From Ananas comosus (taxonomy: Eukaryota > Streptophyta > Magnoliopsida > Poales > Bromeliaceae), in assembly GCF_001540865.1 (NCBI RefSeq), contig NC_033636.1, positions 5,995,381 through 6,059,380 on the forward strand: a DNA stretch of 64,000 bases. Reading direction: 5' to 3'. The notes under the pieces are model-generated. The model was not told the origin of the DNA, searched no databases, and worked only from the letters and a program-made list of their open reading frames with translations. Below are positions 11,688 to 24,029 of the stretch, piece after piece (positions within the stretch are counted from its first letter, which is position 1; each line of letters begins with the position of its first letter). The position numbers and the translations under genes were made by a program.

Positions 11688-12883
11688 TGTTTCGTCCACT
11701 TTCACCACTGCCGGCCATACTGTGCATTTAATCTTTGTATTTCCCTAAAGCTAGCCCAAAGCTCGATACTAAAAGTGCAAGCTGATTGTATTTTTTACTT
11801 TAGTTGTATTGGTTGTTTACTTCCCCTGCCGAGTGAATCTCCGACCTCAAGATGAAGTGCTTGGTTCATGCCTTTTAGCTCTGAATCCAAGAAAGAAATA
11901 GTGTAATAACCTCATTATGCTTGGTGCCACACTTACATGAACTAATTTTGAGAGAGATGGGTACTCTTTGAAAATTTTGCTTGCTATTATCTTCTTCGAT
12001 TTTGCTTGCTATTGTCTTCGAGATAGTGATGGTAGAAAAATGAGAAATTTTCGAGACAGTGATGATAGGAAAAATGAGAAATGAGTTTCGGATGGTCTAA
12101 TTTCTAGGCAAACACCTCTTGGGTTCGTTGTATCCTCCTCTACCTATATATCTAAGGTGTACAGAATCTCCGATTTTTTGCTTGCTCCTACCTTTTGCAG
12201 CATTGTATCCTCCTCGACCTATTTTTAAAGGTGGACAGAATCTCCGATTTTGCTTTGTCCTGCCATTTGCGGCAGTGAGTATGGAAAAAAAAAATCTAGA
12301 AGTGGCTTTGGATGGTCTAATTTCTAAGAAAACAGCTCTTGATGTTCATTGTACCCTCCTCAACCTATATCTTAAGGTTGGATGAAAATAAATTCCGAGT
12401 CTCCATTTATTTTTGTTTTCTTCTACTTTTTTACCTATATAGCATATATATGAAGTTCTGTTTTGTTTTATATTGCGCTGTTTTGTTTTTTTTGGAACTT
12501 CCTTTAAGGTTTTGCTTGATTTCAAAATTTGTCATTTTATCCATACAATCCATGCAATCTATCTATTTGCTACTTCTACATAGCTCCATGGCATTCTTTC
12601 ATTGCCTCTCTTTTCTTTCCTTCTCATTTATTTTCAATTATTTTCATCTCTTGATTACAGATCTAACGGTGTAAATGAGCCAACTCTCTCTCTCCCCCTC
12701 ACACTTCTTCCTCTCCAAAACGTGTCTCTGGGTGAACACTACTCAGTTAACATCAAAAAACTCATTAGAAGGAACTATAGAAGAAACTCATTAGATGTGC
12801 TGCTTCATTGACTCCTTATTTGCAACTTCACTATTTATCTAAGTCTCCAAATTAGGTTGCATTCTATTCTATACTCATTTTAT
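11688..12883. repeat. Non-coding repeat-rich tract (right part)
   Basis: Continuation of the 5121-9024 tract beyond the solo LTR. A unit with 'GTATCCTCCTC-ACCTAT' followed by 'AAGGT' occurs three times (about 12128, 12203, 12350). 'GGATGGTCTAATTTCTA' occurs near 12092 and 12313. The stretch 12548-12720 (CAATCTATCTATTTG, then GAGCCAACTCTCTCTCTC) resembles 4478-4600, left of the hAT element. No coding exon could be supported. Confidence 0.5.
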
Positions 12884-13430
12884 TAGAGCTAGTCTTCTAT
12901 ACTATCTATAGTACCGGGGCTCTGGTACTATAGTCTCATTTTCGATCTTAGGGTATTCAAATTAACGATCCACTCCGTTAAAACTAATCTAGGGTATTTA
13001 AAGTTTTTAGAAATAAAATTTTATATTCTTTCAACATAGTTTACTTTATGATCAAACCATTTCAAAATTGTCAATTTTTAATGGCTACTATGGCGAGTTT
13101 GGAGTTTAACGGTGTAGAAGAATCTAAATTTTTTCAAATTTTGATAGAAAATACTTTAAACTATCTAGATTAAGGTTAACATTCTTCATCTTGAATTTAA
13201 AAGTCCTATGCTCAAATTTTAAAGATTAATCAATTTCCACCGTCCATTTTGACATAATTTATTTACTAAGTAAACGATGTCGAAAAAAACTAAAATTTTA
13301 TTCATAAGAACTTCATATACCCTAGATCATATTTAACTGTGTGGATCATTAATTTGAATATCCTAAGATCGAAAACAAGAGTATAGTACCGGAGCTTCGG
13401 TACTATAGATAGTATAGTAGCCTAATTAGA
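12884..13430. mobile_element. Fold-back element, family A copy 2
   Basis: Ends read inward as AGAGCTAGTCTTCTATACTAT and, on the other strand, AATTAGGCTACTATACTATC. Terminal hairpins are GTACCGGGGCTCTGGTAC at left and GTACCGGAGCTTCGGTAC at right. The body shares the family A blocks (AACGATCCACTCCGTTAAAA). Non-coding; the right flank is (TA)n. Confidence 0.8.
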
Positions 13431-13445
13431 TATATATATATATAT

Positions 13446-13984
13446 AGAGTTAGGCTGGTATACTATCGGTAGCACGGAGGCCTCCGTGCTACCAAATTGT
13501 TTTCAATGATACGGCTTCTAAATTGACGATCGGCTCCACTAGACTTGATCTACACTATTGAAAGTATTTGGATACTAAATTTCATAATTTTTCGGTATCA
13601 TTTACCTATCAAACAAGTAGTCTAAAAATGAATGGCTGAAAATAAAAATCTCATAAAAAATAGTGATAAAGAATTCAAATTTCAAATTGGAAGTATTGGT
13701 CTTGCTATTGATGTTAAGTAGAATTTTCTATTAAATTTTCATCTAATTTGGATACTTCTACCCGTTGAACTTAAAAACGCATCATATCTACCATTAAAAT
13801 GTTAATTTTGGAACCTTTTGATCACTAGCCAAATGATGTCGAAAAATTATGAAATTTAGTTCCAAATACTTTTAATAGTGTAGATCAAGTCTAACGGAGC
13901 GATCGTCAATTTGAAAGCCGCATCATCGAAAAAACTTGTAGCACGGAGGCCTCCGTGCTACGATAGTATACCAGCCTAGCTCTA
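13446..13984. mobile_element. Fold-back element, family A copy 3
   Basis: Intact copy. GAGTTAGGCTGGTATACTAT at left matches the complement of the right end (AGAGCTAGGCTGGTATACTAT). Both ends carry the hairpin GCACGGAGGCCTCCGTGC. Arms remain complementary through 'CTCCACTAGACTTGATC' and 'AAAGTATTTGGA'. Flanked by (TA)n on both sides. Confidence 0.9.
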
Positions 13985-14003
13985 ATATTATATATATATA
14001 TAT

Positions 14004-14520
14004 AGTCTGGCTACTATACTATCGGTAGCACGGAGGCTTCCGTGCTACCAAATTGTTTTTGATTATGCGGTTTCCAAATCCACGATCGGCTCCGTTAAAC
14101 TTGATCTACACTATTGAAAGTATTTGGAAACTAAATTTCAGAATTTTTCGACACCATTTGGCTAATGATCAAAAGGTCTCAAAATTGACAGTTTTAATGG
14201 TAGATGTGATGTTTTTGTAAATTTAACGGTGTAAAACAATCCAAATCAGATAAAATTTTTATAGAAAATTCTTTTTACTATTTAGAGTAAGAGCAGTATC
14301 TTTGATCTTAAATTCAAGTCTTCTATCATCATTTTGTATGAAATTTTTATTTTCAGCCGTTTATTTTTAGACTACTCATTTGATAGGTAATGATACTGAA
14401 AAATTATAAAATTTAGTTTCCAAATACTTTCAATAGTGTAGATCAAATCTAACGGAACCGATCATTGATTTGGAAGCGGCATCATTGAAAACAACTTGGT
14501 AGCACGGAGGCGTCCGTCCC
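14004..14520. mobile_element. Fold-back element, family A copy 4, right end lost
   Basis: Left end GTCTGGCTACTATACTATC plus hairpin GCACGGAGGCTTCCGTGC. The body is the same as copy 3. The right arm stops inside its terminal hairpin at about 14520, where an LTR fragment begins. Confidence 0.85.
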
Positions 14521-14822
14521 TTCCCATTTTTGCTGCTGATCTAGAGATATACCAGCTGCAGGTAATTTTGGTTTTGGATTCTTATACATACTGATGTTAG
14601 TACTTCGCTGGAGCTAGTGTTTTTGTATCAGAATACTATGTATGTATGTTGAACCGATGTTATTTATATTTGTTTTTCTTTTTAGCAGCTCTATACTATT
14701 GGTTGTAATATTGTATGATTACAGGTACAGATACAGCTATCGCTTCGTATACAGGAAAAATTTCTATGTTTACGGCGGATCTGTTAGCATGCCCGAGGAA
14801 ACGAGTAATTCGGGGCGTGACA
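14521..14822 (+). mobile_element. LTR fragment (same family as 42564-44831)
   Basis: Reverse-complement match to the first ~270 bases of the solo LTR at 42564, including 'TATACGGCGGATCTGTTAG'-like and 'AGCTCTATACTA' blocks. It ends GGGGCGTGACA at 14822, the LTR terminus. 5' truncated. Confidence 0.8.
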
Positions 14823-15027
14823 GGAGAAGTGCATATTATTTTGTTAGAATGAAGAAAATATCCATAGAAATGAATGAAAGAATTAAATAATAACTTTGTT
14901 CTTTTACAGCCTTCTTCAAAGATAAAATGTAATTTACTACATCCCTGAAACAATGCACTAATCTGTCGGTCTTGAATCTTGATTTAAAACTTCATACTAT
15001 AAAAATGATAATCTCTATCTTCATATA

Positions 15028-15166
15028 GGGGTGCTATTGACAGAGCTGACTTTGATATCAGCATATAGAATCGTTGAACCAAGTCACTATTTACTGACTA
15101 AACTTGACCAGGTTCAACAAATCTGATCTGCGCCTAGTAAAGATAGCTTTGTTAATATCACTACCC
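15028..15166. mobile_element. Small inverted-repeat element (MITE-like)
   Basis: Left GGGGTGCTATTGACAGAGCT and right AGCTTTGTTAATATCACTACCC are imperfect inverted complements. 'TTGACTAAACTTGA'-type sequence in the middle is shared with a second copy at about 22132-22258 inside the epimerase intron 1. Confidence 0.5.
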
Positions 15167-15327
15167 TATATGGGCTAATATAATAAAAGAGAACTTTCCT
15201 AGTGTACAGTATTTATTAGACGATGGTCCCTTTTCTCGAAAAGAAAATGTTATCGGCTGGATCTACAGCTCATATCCATGGAGTTGATGAATCAGTGACT
15301 TTTTTTTAACCCAGGAACGAATGAATA

Positions 15328-16895
15328 CTACTTGTAGTTAGTAGAGCCCGGTGATCCGTATCCATAAGGGTTCTTGCTAGCCCAATTCCATTGATCTTGA
15401 CACATATCTTCGATGGTATACTTTGCTCTGTAAGACAGATAAAACCCTCATTAGTCACAGCAAAATTCTTCTTCTAGGGGGTTTACGCATAAGAATTGTT
15501 CTGTTCAGGCCGGATTCAGCCGTGCAGGAGTTTCTACAAATGAGTAAAAGTTGTTTGTTTAAAAAAAATACTAACAGCTGCAAAATTATTAAATGTGCCC
15601 AAGTGTATACACCAGGATCTCCACAACTCAACCCTGGTACCTTAAATCTAGAACATCACATATGATCTATAACGTCTAAATAACTTACATATGAAAATCA
15701 TGATTTTTGAAAATCTATTAACTCTTCACAAAAATCAAGTGTTAAATGTTTATGATTCGTTATCAAAAGCTATGAATTTTCTATATATAGACCTTTAAGT
15801 TGTGTAGAATACATCTGATTATTTAAATTTAGATGTTAACACATCTAGGATTGAGTTTCAGGCACCCCATTGTATACACCCGGATGCATGCAAATCGAAG
15901 GTCGGCTTTTGGGCTTCAAAATCTCATGAATCTTCTCAATTGCAGCAAAATCTCTAGACATTTTGTTTGCCAAAAGCTTGGCCCTGCTTTCAGACTAGAA
16001 AAGCTTCTCCAATGGCCAACCAAATAATCATATAGTCATTCAAGCAATACTGTGGGTGCATGTTCGAACATACTTCCATTTGAGCTCCTTTTCTGCTTTG
16101 ATTGTTGAACCATAAAGAATTTCCGAATCACCAGGTCGCCGTCCAGCTATTACCAAAGGAATTTTCTAGAAAATAAAAAATGATTCACATCAGGTAATAA
16201 AATTGAAGGACTAAATTGCTAAAGAGTCGTGCAAGATAGTCTTTCCCACCAAAGTCTCATTACAAGTTCAGGTGTAAAGGATTGTTTCAGATGTTTGCAA
16301 ATATTATGACAAAATTTGATATTTCGTTTTTTCGATAACTGAAGATTGACTAAAATATTCGGGGGTAAATGATTAATTGTATCAGAAGTTCACCTTCCCA
16401 GAAGCCTTTTCAAATGCTGCAACCATTTCCAACACTGACGTTCCTTTTCCAGTTCCTAGGTTATACACTTCACAGCCTGAAACTTGCAATGTACTTTGAT
16501 TAGAACATAGATTGCGAAGTTACAGAAACAACTAGCAATCACAAGATGCATTGATATTATGTTTTAGTAGTCGTGAATGGAATGAAGCGCTATATGCAAT
16601 TAGTAAAGGTTATAGTGAAGAGAACACTACAGTATGAATTCTGACTTCTGAGGATAATCAAGCTAGGTGAATACCATAATAAAGACAACTTTGCAAACAC
16701 ATTAATAAAGATGACGTCATTTTTTTTTTCTTTTGCAAAGAAAACCGGAGGTTGAACACTAAGCTACTTTTCTTATCAAGGGCAACAGAGAAACAAATAG
16801 GCGACAGGACAAAATGAGCAGTTGAGAGCATTCTTGAGCCGATGCATTATACAAATTCTTACACTTAAATCGAGATTGAATTCCTAGTAAGAAGN

Positions 16896-16928
<33 letters not shown>

Positions 16929-18810
16929 TGACCCACAATCACCCTATTCCCCTCTTGTTTCTCATGCTATAATCACCTTCCTACCTGTTTTTGTATGAGA
17001 GAGAAGCCCTAAATATCTTGGACTAGGTCTCAAGGAAGTCTCAGGATCATTATGAGTTGGCTAAATAAATGGTTTAGCTCAATATTTACCATTTATTTAC
17101 ATGGGAAGATGGTTTGTCGTACGGAAACCATCCTACTTTAACAAGAAAAAGGAAAATCAAACCCTTGACAAAGGATACAGTCAAAACTAATATTTTAGTA
17201 GAAAATATGTGTAGCAAATAGTGTAGGCGAAAAACTTCTGTTAAAAAATATAAAACAATCTGTTAAATATAAAAATATTTAAACACCGTTTTCTACCAGC
17301 TTAACCTTTTAGAGAACAACGGTTGTTTCATATTATTTAATATGGTATCAAAGTGGTCATGAGTTCGAGTCACACCATATTCCTAGCATTATTAATTTCC
17401 TCCTATTTAATTCCAGTCCACGTCATGGGCCTAGCGAAACGTCTCAAGCCCAAATGTGAGGGCGAGTGTTAAATATAAAAAATATTTAAACAACGTTCTC
17501 TACCAGCTTAAGTTTTAGAGAATAACAATTGTTTCGTATAATTAACACAATCGTTTGTCTCTAAAAACTTAAGCTACCGTAGAACGGTGTTTTGATTATT
17601 TATATTTCACACTCTTTCTCAGGTTTAGGTTTGAAACTTTTTGATAAACCAAGACGTAGGCTTGAATTAAATAGGAAAAAATTAATAATCCTAGAAGCCT
17701 GGTAGGATTCAAACTCAATACCTCCTACTCTGTTGTCATATTAAATTATATGAAACAATCATTGTTCTCCAAAAACTTAAGCTACTAGGAAACGATGTTT
17801 TTATATTTTATATTCAACAATCAACACGTCTCCTCATGTCTAGGCTCAAAACTTTTTAATAGATCCAAGGCAAGGACTTAATTAAATGGAAGGAAGTTAA
17901 ATATGTTACGAGTCTGGCGGGACTAGAACTCAGGACCTTCCCCTCTGATACAATGTTAAATTATATAAAACAATCGCTTTTCTCTAAAAACTTAAGCTAC
18001 CAAAGAACGGTGTTTTTAATATTTATATTTAACAATTTCAATTTGTTTGCACCTGTCTCAGCGTCTTCAAAAATCTTCCTCAATGCAGAAATATGTCCAT
18101 CTGCCAAATCAACCACATGGATGTAGTCTCGTACCTGCAATAAAAATATATCCCTTGTGAAAGACATGCAATGTGATGGCAAAAAATCTTAGGACAGAAA
18201 CATTCCCTCATAGAATAGCATCACAAGCACATAACAAACCCAGAATGACGTGAATGGAATGCTTTTGTGTGGCATTAATAATTTCATCAAAGACCTCTAT
18301 ATTGAAATTTATCTAATTAAAAAATAGTATGAGCAACATTCATTTGAAAGCAGAGAAAGTAGGAAACAAAGCTAGCAAATCTCAAAACTACTGAATTGTC
18401 AATGCACACATTCTTCAAGTTTGTTTCAAAAGAAAATAACAAACGTTAATAAAGTATTTTTTATTTTTTATTATCTAAATCATGAATATCAGGAGACAGC
18501 CTAATAAAATATTTTGACATCTATATGCAGCTTGCTATAAAAGACGTACCCCAGTTCCATCAGTGGTTGAATAATCATTGCCAAACACAGTAAGTGCACT
18601 TCTTCTCCCAACAGCAACTTGCTGAACGAAGGGCATTAGGTTATTAGGATATCCTCGTGGATCTTCACCTATGTGTCCACTAGGATGAGCTCCAACAGGA
18701 TTGAAGTATCTCAGTAATATGATACTCCATTCAGAGTCTGCATGGTATATATCACGACACATCTCTTCTATGACAAGCTGCAAGAGTTCATACAGCAATT
18801 ATCAGACACA

Positions 18811-18878
<68 letters not shown>

Positions 18879-21800
18879 AAGCTAGAATACTATTGATAGT
18901 AGAGGAATAATGTTTACTACCTATTTTTTAGCCTTTGGATGACTTGAGTTTAATGGGGCTAGGTGGAATAGGATTGATTCAAGGGCTACAAAATAGGTAG
19001 TAAACACTATTCATCTACTATCAATAGCACTCTAGGTGGACTCATATATATATATATATATATATATAGAACTAGGCTACTATACCATTAATAGCACCAA
19101 TTCATTGGTGCTATTAGGTTTCGGCTCTTGGTTGAAGGGATGTGCGGGTAGGATGATAGTAATCCTCTAAGGTTGAGTGGGTGGTTGGTTGAATGGTATG
19201 ATCCAACAAGTGGAAATGGTCAAAGGGGTTGATCTAATGGCAGAAAATTTGGTAGCACCAAGTTCTTGGTGCTATTGATAGCATAGTAGCCAGACTATAT
19301 ATATATGCCTGAATATCATCTATCTATGTGTACGCCTTTGTAAAATTTGAATTTTCATATATAATCGAGGAAAGAGCAGCTTATTAGAAAATACTCTTAG
19401 CTTAAGTTGGGAAGTCTTGCAATTCATGCAGGTAGTTGGTTTTTCGTCAGGAGGTTTTCCATAAAGACGAACATATTTTAAATTACAAATATATATAAGG
19501 GATATCTACAAAATTCAGATTTTGTAGGGACGTACATAGTTCTGCAGGGGTCTCTACTTACATATCCTATTAATATATTGATTAAATCAAGGCAAAGCTC
19601 AAAGAACAAACCTTTGTACGCCCATATGGGCTCATTGCAACTAGAGGGAATTCTTCTGTGCAGGGGACTACTTTTGGCGACCCATAGACAGTGGCCGATG
19701 ATGAGAATACCAGCTGGAATATCAAGCATCACCATGGAGATAGATACAGTTAGAATCGATAGTAGTGTATTGATATTGAACCACATTCAGTCACTAAGAT
19801 GTCAATATCATTTCTCCTACTCCCAAGTATTAAGGAAATCTATCGAAAGAAAATATAATGCTAGGCTATAAGAAATTTTATTTTTGTATAGGTATATCCA
19901 TATGAACTGAAGTACGAAAGTACCTTCTTGCATCCATGGGAAGCCATTACTTCCAAAAGAGTAAGTGTACTGACAAAATTATTATCATAGTAAAGCAATG
20001 GATTCTGCACACTTTCACCCACAGCTTTTAACCCAGCAAAGTGAATAACGGCATCTATTCTGCAAAGCAGACAATAACAGCAATAATTTAGAAGTATGAC
20101 AACTAATTGTGGAGGAGTTACTTCTACATCAAAAAACATAGAAAGAAATAAGCATCAAAATTCTCCAAATTCATGAAAACAGGCATACATAACAACTATT
20201 TGGAGAAAAGGGAAAAGAATTGATTGTTTTCTTCTGAATCAGCACATCTGTTAACCTTACTCCAATAACAAATCAATAAGATCAACCAGTCTCCGGTAAG
20301 CATCTTTCCTATGACTAGGGGAAAGAAAAATTCTTGTTCCCTGTCCTTGAGGAGAAGACCTCTTTTAGATCTGTTTAATGATGAAGAAACTATTAACTTC
20401 ACTATGTTATCATAGAAGCAAGTAAAAGAGGAGGAGAGGTTCTCTATTGTCAGATAAAGTCATAACAACAGTCCAATCCTTAAAATCCAAAAACAATAAC
20501 AACTAATGATGGAAAGATAAAACATAGCATAAGAGACTAATTGTATCTACAAAACTATGTTTTGCTTCGATTTTTCAATTGGAATCCCCCACAACAGAAG
20601 AACAAAGTTCTAGAACTTACAAACCAAGGGCTCTATCAGCTTGGTTAAATCTACCTGACAACTTGTTTAGAACCCCGAGTTCAAGGTTATTCATGACAAT
20701 ATGAAATAAGCACCATAATGTTTTAGCTTCTTTATGACAAGCAAATGAATATTTTATGAACTAGCAAACCAAATTTATATGGCTGCACAATGAGAGTATG
20801 AACCATGATTGCCAATGTACAGAAAGCTGCATGAGAAGTCTCTTACTTGGTTGAAGAAAAGATTTTGTTCAGTGCACCTTTATCCCGAAGATCAACCTGC
20901 AGAAAGCAAGAAACACAAAAACGACCAACTTCAGTTAAATTCCTAGACTTGATCTGTAATAAACAACAAGGTAAAGTAAGTCAAAGCTATAAAAGCCGTA
21001 AAACTTAAAAATAACAAAAAATTTCTAGTACCATGCAGTATTACCACCAAGATATGAGAATTTGGTTATCCAGAAAGACACAAAATGAAGAGCCTATGAG
21101 AAAACATGAATGATCCCCAGAGGTGTGTGGTGCTCATATAGTTGAGAAATGATAATTACAGCGTCATGCTCATGAGTTTCTGTGGGTCCAACTTCAACCA
21201 CGACACTTTACCACTACTGCAATCTCTATAACTGTATCTTCCTCAATAAGGCTCCTTTTGTAGAGAAACAAGAGATTCTGTATCCAAATGCAAAAGATTC
21301 CAAATTTCGGTCTTAAGTTCTATACTCTTGCTTTCCAGCTTTTTATGCCATTTTGGTATTTTGTTATGAAATTCTTCTCATGGAGATGGAAAAGTTTGTC
21401 ATATTTGCCTTGTAAAATAGCTCTATTCGGCCAAAATTTTTCTTTTTTTTCAAGCACAATGTTAAAAGGCCCAAGGGCTCCTGAATCCTAAGCACAAGGT
21501 GCAAGGCAAAAGGCGTCCTCCTGACAAAAAATAAGGGTGCAAAACTAATGCAAATTTTTACAAAAAGATTAAATACCCACTATGCTACCTATGATTACTA
21601 CTATAAACAAATCACTAAGTACGTTTCAGAACAATTACATAGTTTTAACTGAATTATCGCAATAAACAAATTACTCCATTACTGCAAGTTGATACATCAT
21701 CGCATCAGGAATGTTTAAACTGCCACTTACTTAAGCCAGCATCTTAATTTTGTACATAAAGATCCGAAATCTGAATACCCAGATCGCGTATTTCTAGCTC

Positions 21801-22603
21801 CTTGTAGATAAAGATCCAAACCTGCTTTTGAAACTCAAAGCTCGAATCTTAGCTCGGCATGCTTTGAGCCTGGGCTGAGGCATGCGCCTAGGCCTTAAGG
21901 CACAAAATTTGGTCCAACGTCGTGAACATCGACGTGCATTTGTAACCTACATTTTCAACTACACAATCATCTGTTAAGCCAGAAGGCAATGCTCCTTTAT
22001 CTCAAGCCAAGCATTGACTTCCTTTCTCCTTCAAAATTTGAATAGCATTCCAAACTGACTAATTTTCCAAATCCTAAATTAAGATGGGAAAAATGGCAAC
22101 TTTAACCACAGAAAAGTCCCTGTACTTCAATTTGTTGCGGTGATGTTACTAACAAAGCCGATCTTGATATTGACGGATAGATTCATTAAAATCTGATCAC
22201 ACTATTCCGTTGACTAAACTTGATCAGATCTGTCCTAGATCTTTTAGCAGCATTTCCCAATTAGTTATTACAACGCATTTAATTCAAAACATTCCGAAAT
22301 TCAAAACCATGAAACTAGAATCAGTGGATCCTCAACCAACATTCTCCATCAAACCACTAAGAAGCACTTGAATTCAATCATCCACCTCTCCATTTCCGAA
22401 TCAAGAAACGGAACATATACCTTATAGAATGTGAGATTCTCGCGGGACTCTCCGGCGATCTCTCCGACGCGCCGGATCGCCTCCTCGGAGGAGTTGTCGA
22501 GGTTGTCGACGACGATCGCGCGGAACCCCCCGAGGAGGAGCTGGAGCACCGTGTGGCTCCCGATGTACCCGGCGCCTCCCGTCACCAGAATCGACTTCGC
22601 CAT
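15328..22603 (-). CDS. UGE: UDP-glucose 4-epimerase (nine coding exons, complete)
   Basis: Interconverts UDP-glucose and UDP-galactose in the cytosol (Leloir pathway; galactose supply for cell-wall polymers, galactolipids and glycoproteins). Coding exons on the minus strand: 22421-22603, 20847-20896, 19924-20059, 19612-19713, 18550-18777, 18053-18134, 16394-16476, 16074-16165, 15328-15427. All junctions are GT-AG and phases match, giving 351 residues, the usual length. Residues 8-17 are the NAD Rossmann motif [10 protein letters not shown]. '[10 protein letters not shown]' follows, then 'FSSSATVYG' (catalytic Ser near 128) and the YxxxK pair Y153/K157 in 'SPYGRTK'. '[13 protein letters not shown]' and '[13 protein letters not shown]' are family blocks. 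The start used is MAKSILV; an in-frame ATG four codons upstream (22613-22615) is an alternative. The gene looks functional although introns hold several transposons. The exact UGE paralogue cannot be assigned. Confidence 0.97.
16895..16925. repeat. Gap base and poly(A) run in UGE intron 6
   Basis: One N at 16895, then about 29 A. The true length of the run is uncertain because of the gap. Confidence 0.9.
17239..18034 (-). mobile_element. TRIM multimer (three LTRs) in UGE intron 6
   Basis: Minus-strand terminal-repeat retrotransposon in miniature. LTR copies lie at 17239-17260 plus 17553-17611 (split by a nested TRIM), about 17739-17819, and 17954-18034. Each contains 'AACTTAAGCTAC' and an 'AACAATC' block. 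Each of the two internal segments (about 130 bp) ends, next to an LTR, in a primer-site-like string (CTCTGATACA near 17944, decayed near 17729). The flanks ACTTC (17234-17238) and ATTTC (18035-18039) look like a 5-bp target duplication with one mismatch. The right edge is only 18 bases from exon 6 of the epimerase gene. Confidence 0.8.
17261..17547 (+). mobile_element. Complete TRIM element nested in the multimer
   Basis: LTRs at 17261-17342 (starts TGTTAAATAT) and 17467-17547 (ends TTAACA). Primer site TGGTATCAAAG starts at 17343. A purine tract (GTGAGGGCGAG) immediately precedes the second LTR. A perfect 5-bp target duplication CAATC lies at 17256-17260 and 17548-17552. No coding capacity. 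It inserted into the first LTR of the older minus-strand TRIM. Confidence 0.93.
18819..18876. repeat. (TA)n(GA)n microsatellite in UGE intron 4
   Basis: About a dozen TA units followed by about 17 GA units. Confidence 0.95.
18876..19043. mobile_element. Short fold-back element in UGE intron 4
   Basis: About 170 bp. 'GAATAATGTTTACTACCTATT' in the left arm pairs with 'AATAGGTAGTAAACACTATTC' in the right arm, and 'ACTATTGATAGTAG' pairs with 'CTACTATCAATAG'. The TA/GA microsatellite is on the left and (TA)n on the right. Confidence 0.75.
19069..19296. mobile_element. Short fold-back element, family B copy 2 (UGE intron 4)
   Basis: Inward ends ACTAGGCTACTATACCATTA and GTCTGGCTACTATGCTATCA. Hairpins are AGCACCAATTCATTGGTGCT at left and AGCACCAAGTTCTTGGTGCT at right. 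(TA)n flanks on both sides. Confidence 0.85.
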
Positions 22604-22621
22604 GTCCAGAGGCATCAAAGC

Positions 22622-22800
22622 TCAGAGCGAGAGAGGAAGAGGAAGAAGAAGAAGAAGAAGAAGAAGAGGGAGGAGGAGGAGATCCGAGAGGAAGGGAAGG
22701 GGTAATGGGAAAGCAGGGAATTTAGTATGCGTTTTATGCCCAACCGCGGAATGAGTTGAAGAAGAAGAAGAAGAAGAAGAAGAGAGTGGGAAATGAGTAT
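22622..22800 (-). promoter_or_regulatory. Probable UGE 5' leader with (CTT)n tracts
   Basis: On the gene's strand, 22642-22664 and 22757-22781 are CTT repeats, a common feature of plant 5' leaders near the start of transcription. No clear TATA box could be placed upstream. The assignment rests on position and composition only. Confidence 0.4.
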
Positions 22801-23755
22801 TGTACAGCGGGGGGTTTAAAATAAGAGAAATGGGCCTTTTTTGCATTTAGCCCCCTCAAAAATAATTTTTTACAAATAGTCCTAATAAATTTATAGTTGT
22901 ATAAATAATCCTCTCCTGACCTCGCGAGCGCTTAGGTGACATTTTTAAGTTGAACACGATTATTCAATCACCATGTTTAAACATAGTAATTGGATTATTA
23001 TGTTCTTTTTTGTATTTTTTCGTCCCTAAGTAAAATTGGAGGGGACTAGAGTGTATTTTAAATACGTTGTTTTATTCACCGTATTCAGGCTGAATGCAAA
23101 AAACCCCTAAAAGAAGGACTTTTTTCGAAAATAACCTTGTGAAATTTCATATTTGCCAAACTAATCCTGTAAAAATTTTATTTGTGAAACTAACCCTCCT
23201 CTCGCCACCTCAGCGGCCAGATCAGCATTTCTCATAAAGACGGTGAATCGTTCACCGTCTTTAAGCAACTCTTGAAAGCGGTAAATGGTTGACCGTCTTC
23301 TCTAGGCCTACGATAAAGGTGCCTAGAGAAGACGGTCACTCGTTCACCGTCTTCACAAAGGCGGTAAATAGTTTACCGTCTTATCTTGTCATAAGCCATT
23401 CTACCTAGCCAGCCTAATTTCGCCGAGTCCTCGAGAGGGGGCCTAAAACACAGATAAGACGGTGAGTGGTTCACCGTCTTAATTAGACGGTGAACTATTC
23501 GCCGTCTTTAGAGTAAATTGCCACCTGCCCTAATTTGGCCAAGGCGTGGCTAAAACACAGATAAGACGGTGAATTGTTTACCGTCTTATCTGTACTGCCA
23601 TAAAGGCGGTGAGTGGTTTACCGTCTTATGTAAGACGGTGAATGGTTCACCGTCTTATCTGTGTACAAGCACCCAGTCCAGGACTTAGCCATTTTTTTCG
23701 GGATTCTGGAGTTTGCACTAAAGGCGGTGAACCATTCACCGCCTTTAGTGCAACC

Positions 23756-24027
23756 AGTACCAGGTTGAGCTCAATTCTAGCGCCTATTTCAACAAGTTTG
23801 AGGCAAGTTTTTTCACGATAAGAAATATTCAAACGAGAAACACAACATCACGAGTGGAATAACAAAATACAATCAACTGGATAAAAATATCAAACAAAAT
23901 ACTTACAAATATGAAGCAAACAGTACCAGGTTGAGGCAAACTCAATTTTGCTGCCAATTTCAACAAGTTTGAGGCAAGTTTTTTCACGATAAGAAATATT
24001 CAAACGAGAAACACAACATCACGAGTG
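23756..24027. repeat. Direct repeat of ~100 bp next to a gap
   Basis: Copies at 23756-23856 and 23922-24027, both starting AGTACCAGGTTGAG and ending CATCACGAGTG; the last ~70 bases are identical. The second copy ends exactly at the N (24028), so an assembly overlap is possible. Confidence 0.85.
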
Positions 24028-24029
24028 NA

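Noticed and set aside
11254..11748. 164-codon frame with a Phe/Leu-rich repeat
   Set aside because: Created by three copies of a T-rich tandem repeat; no protein features.
22613..22615. Alternative epimerase start adding four residues (MPLD)
   Set aside because: Not excluded, but the family commonly starts just before the Rossmann strand, so the downstream ATG was preferred.
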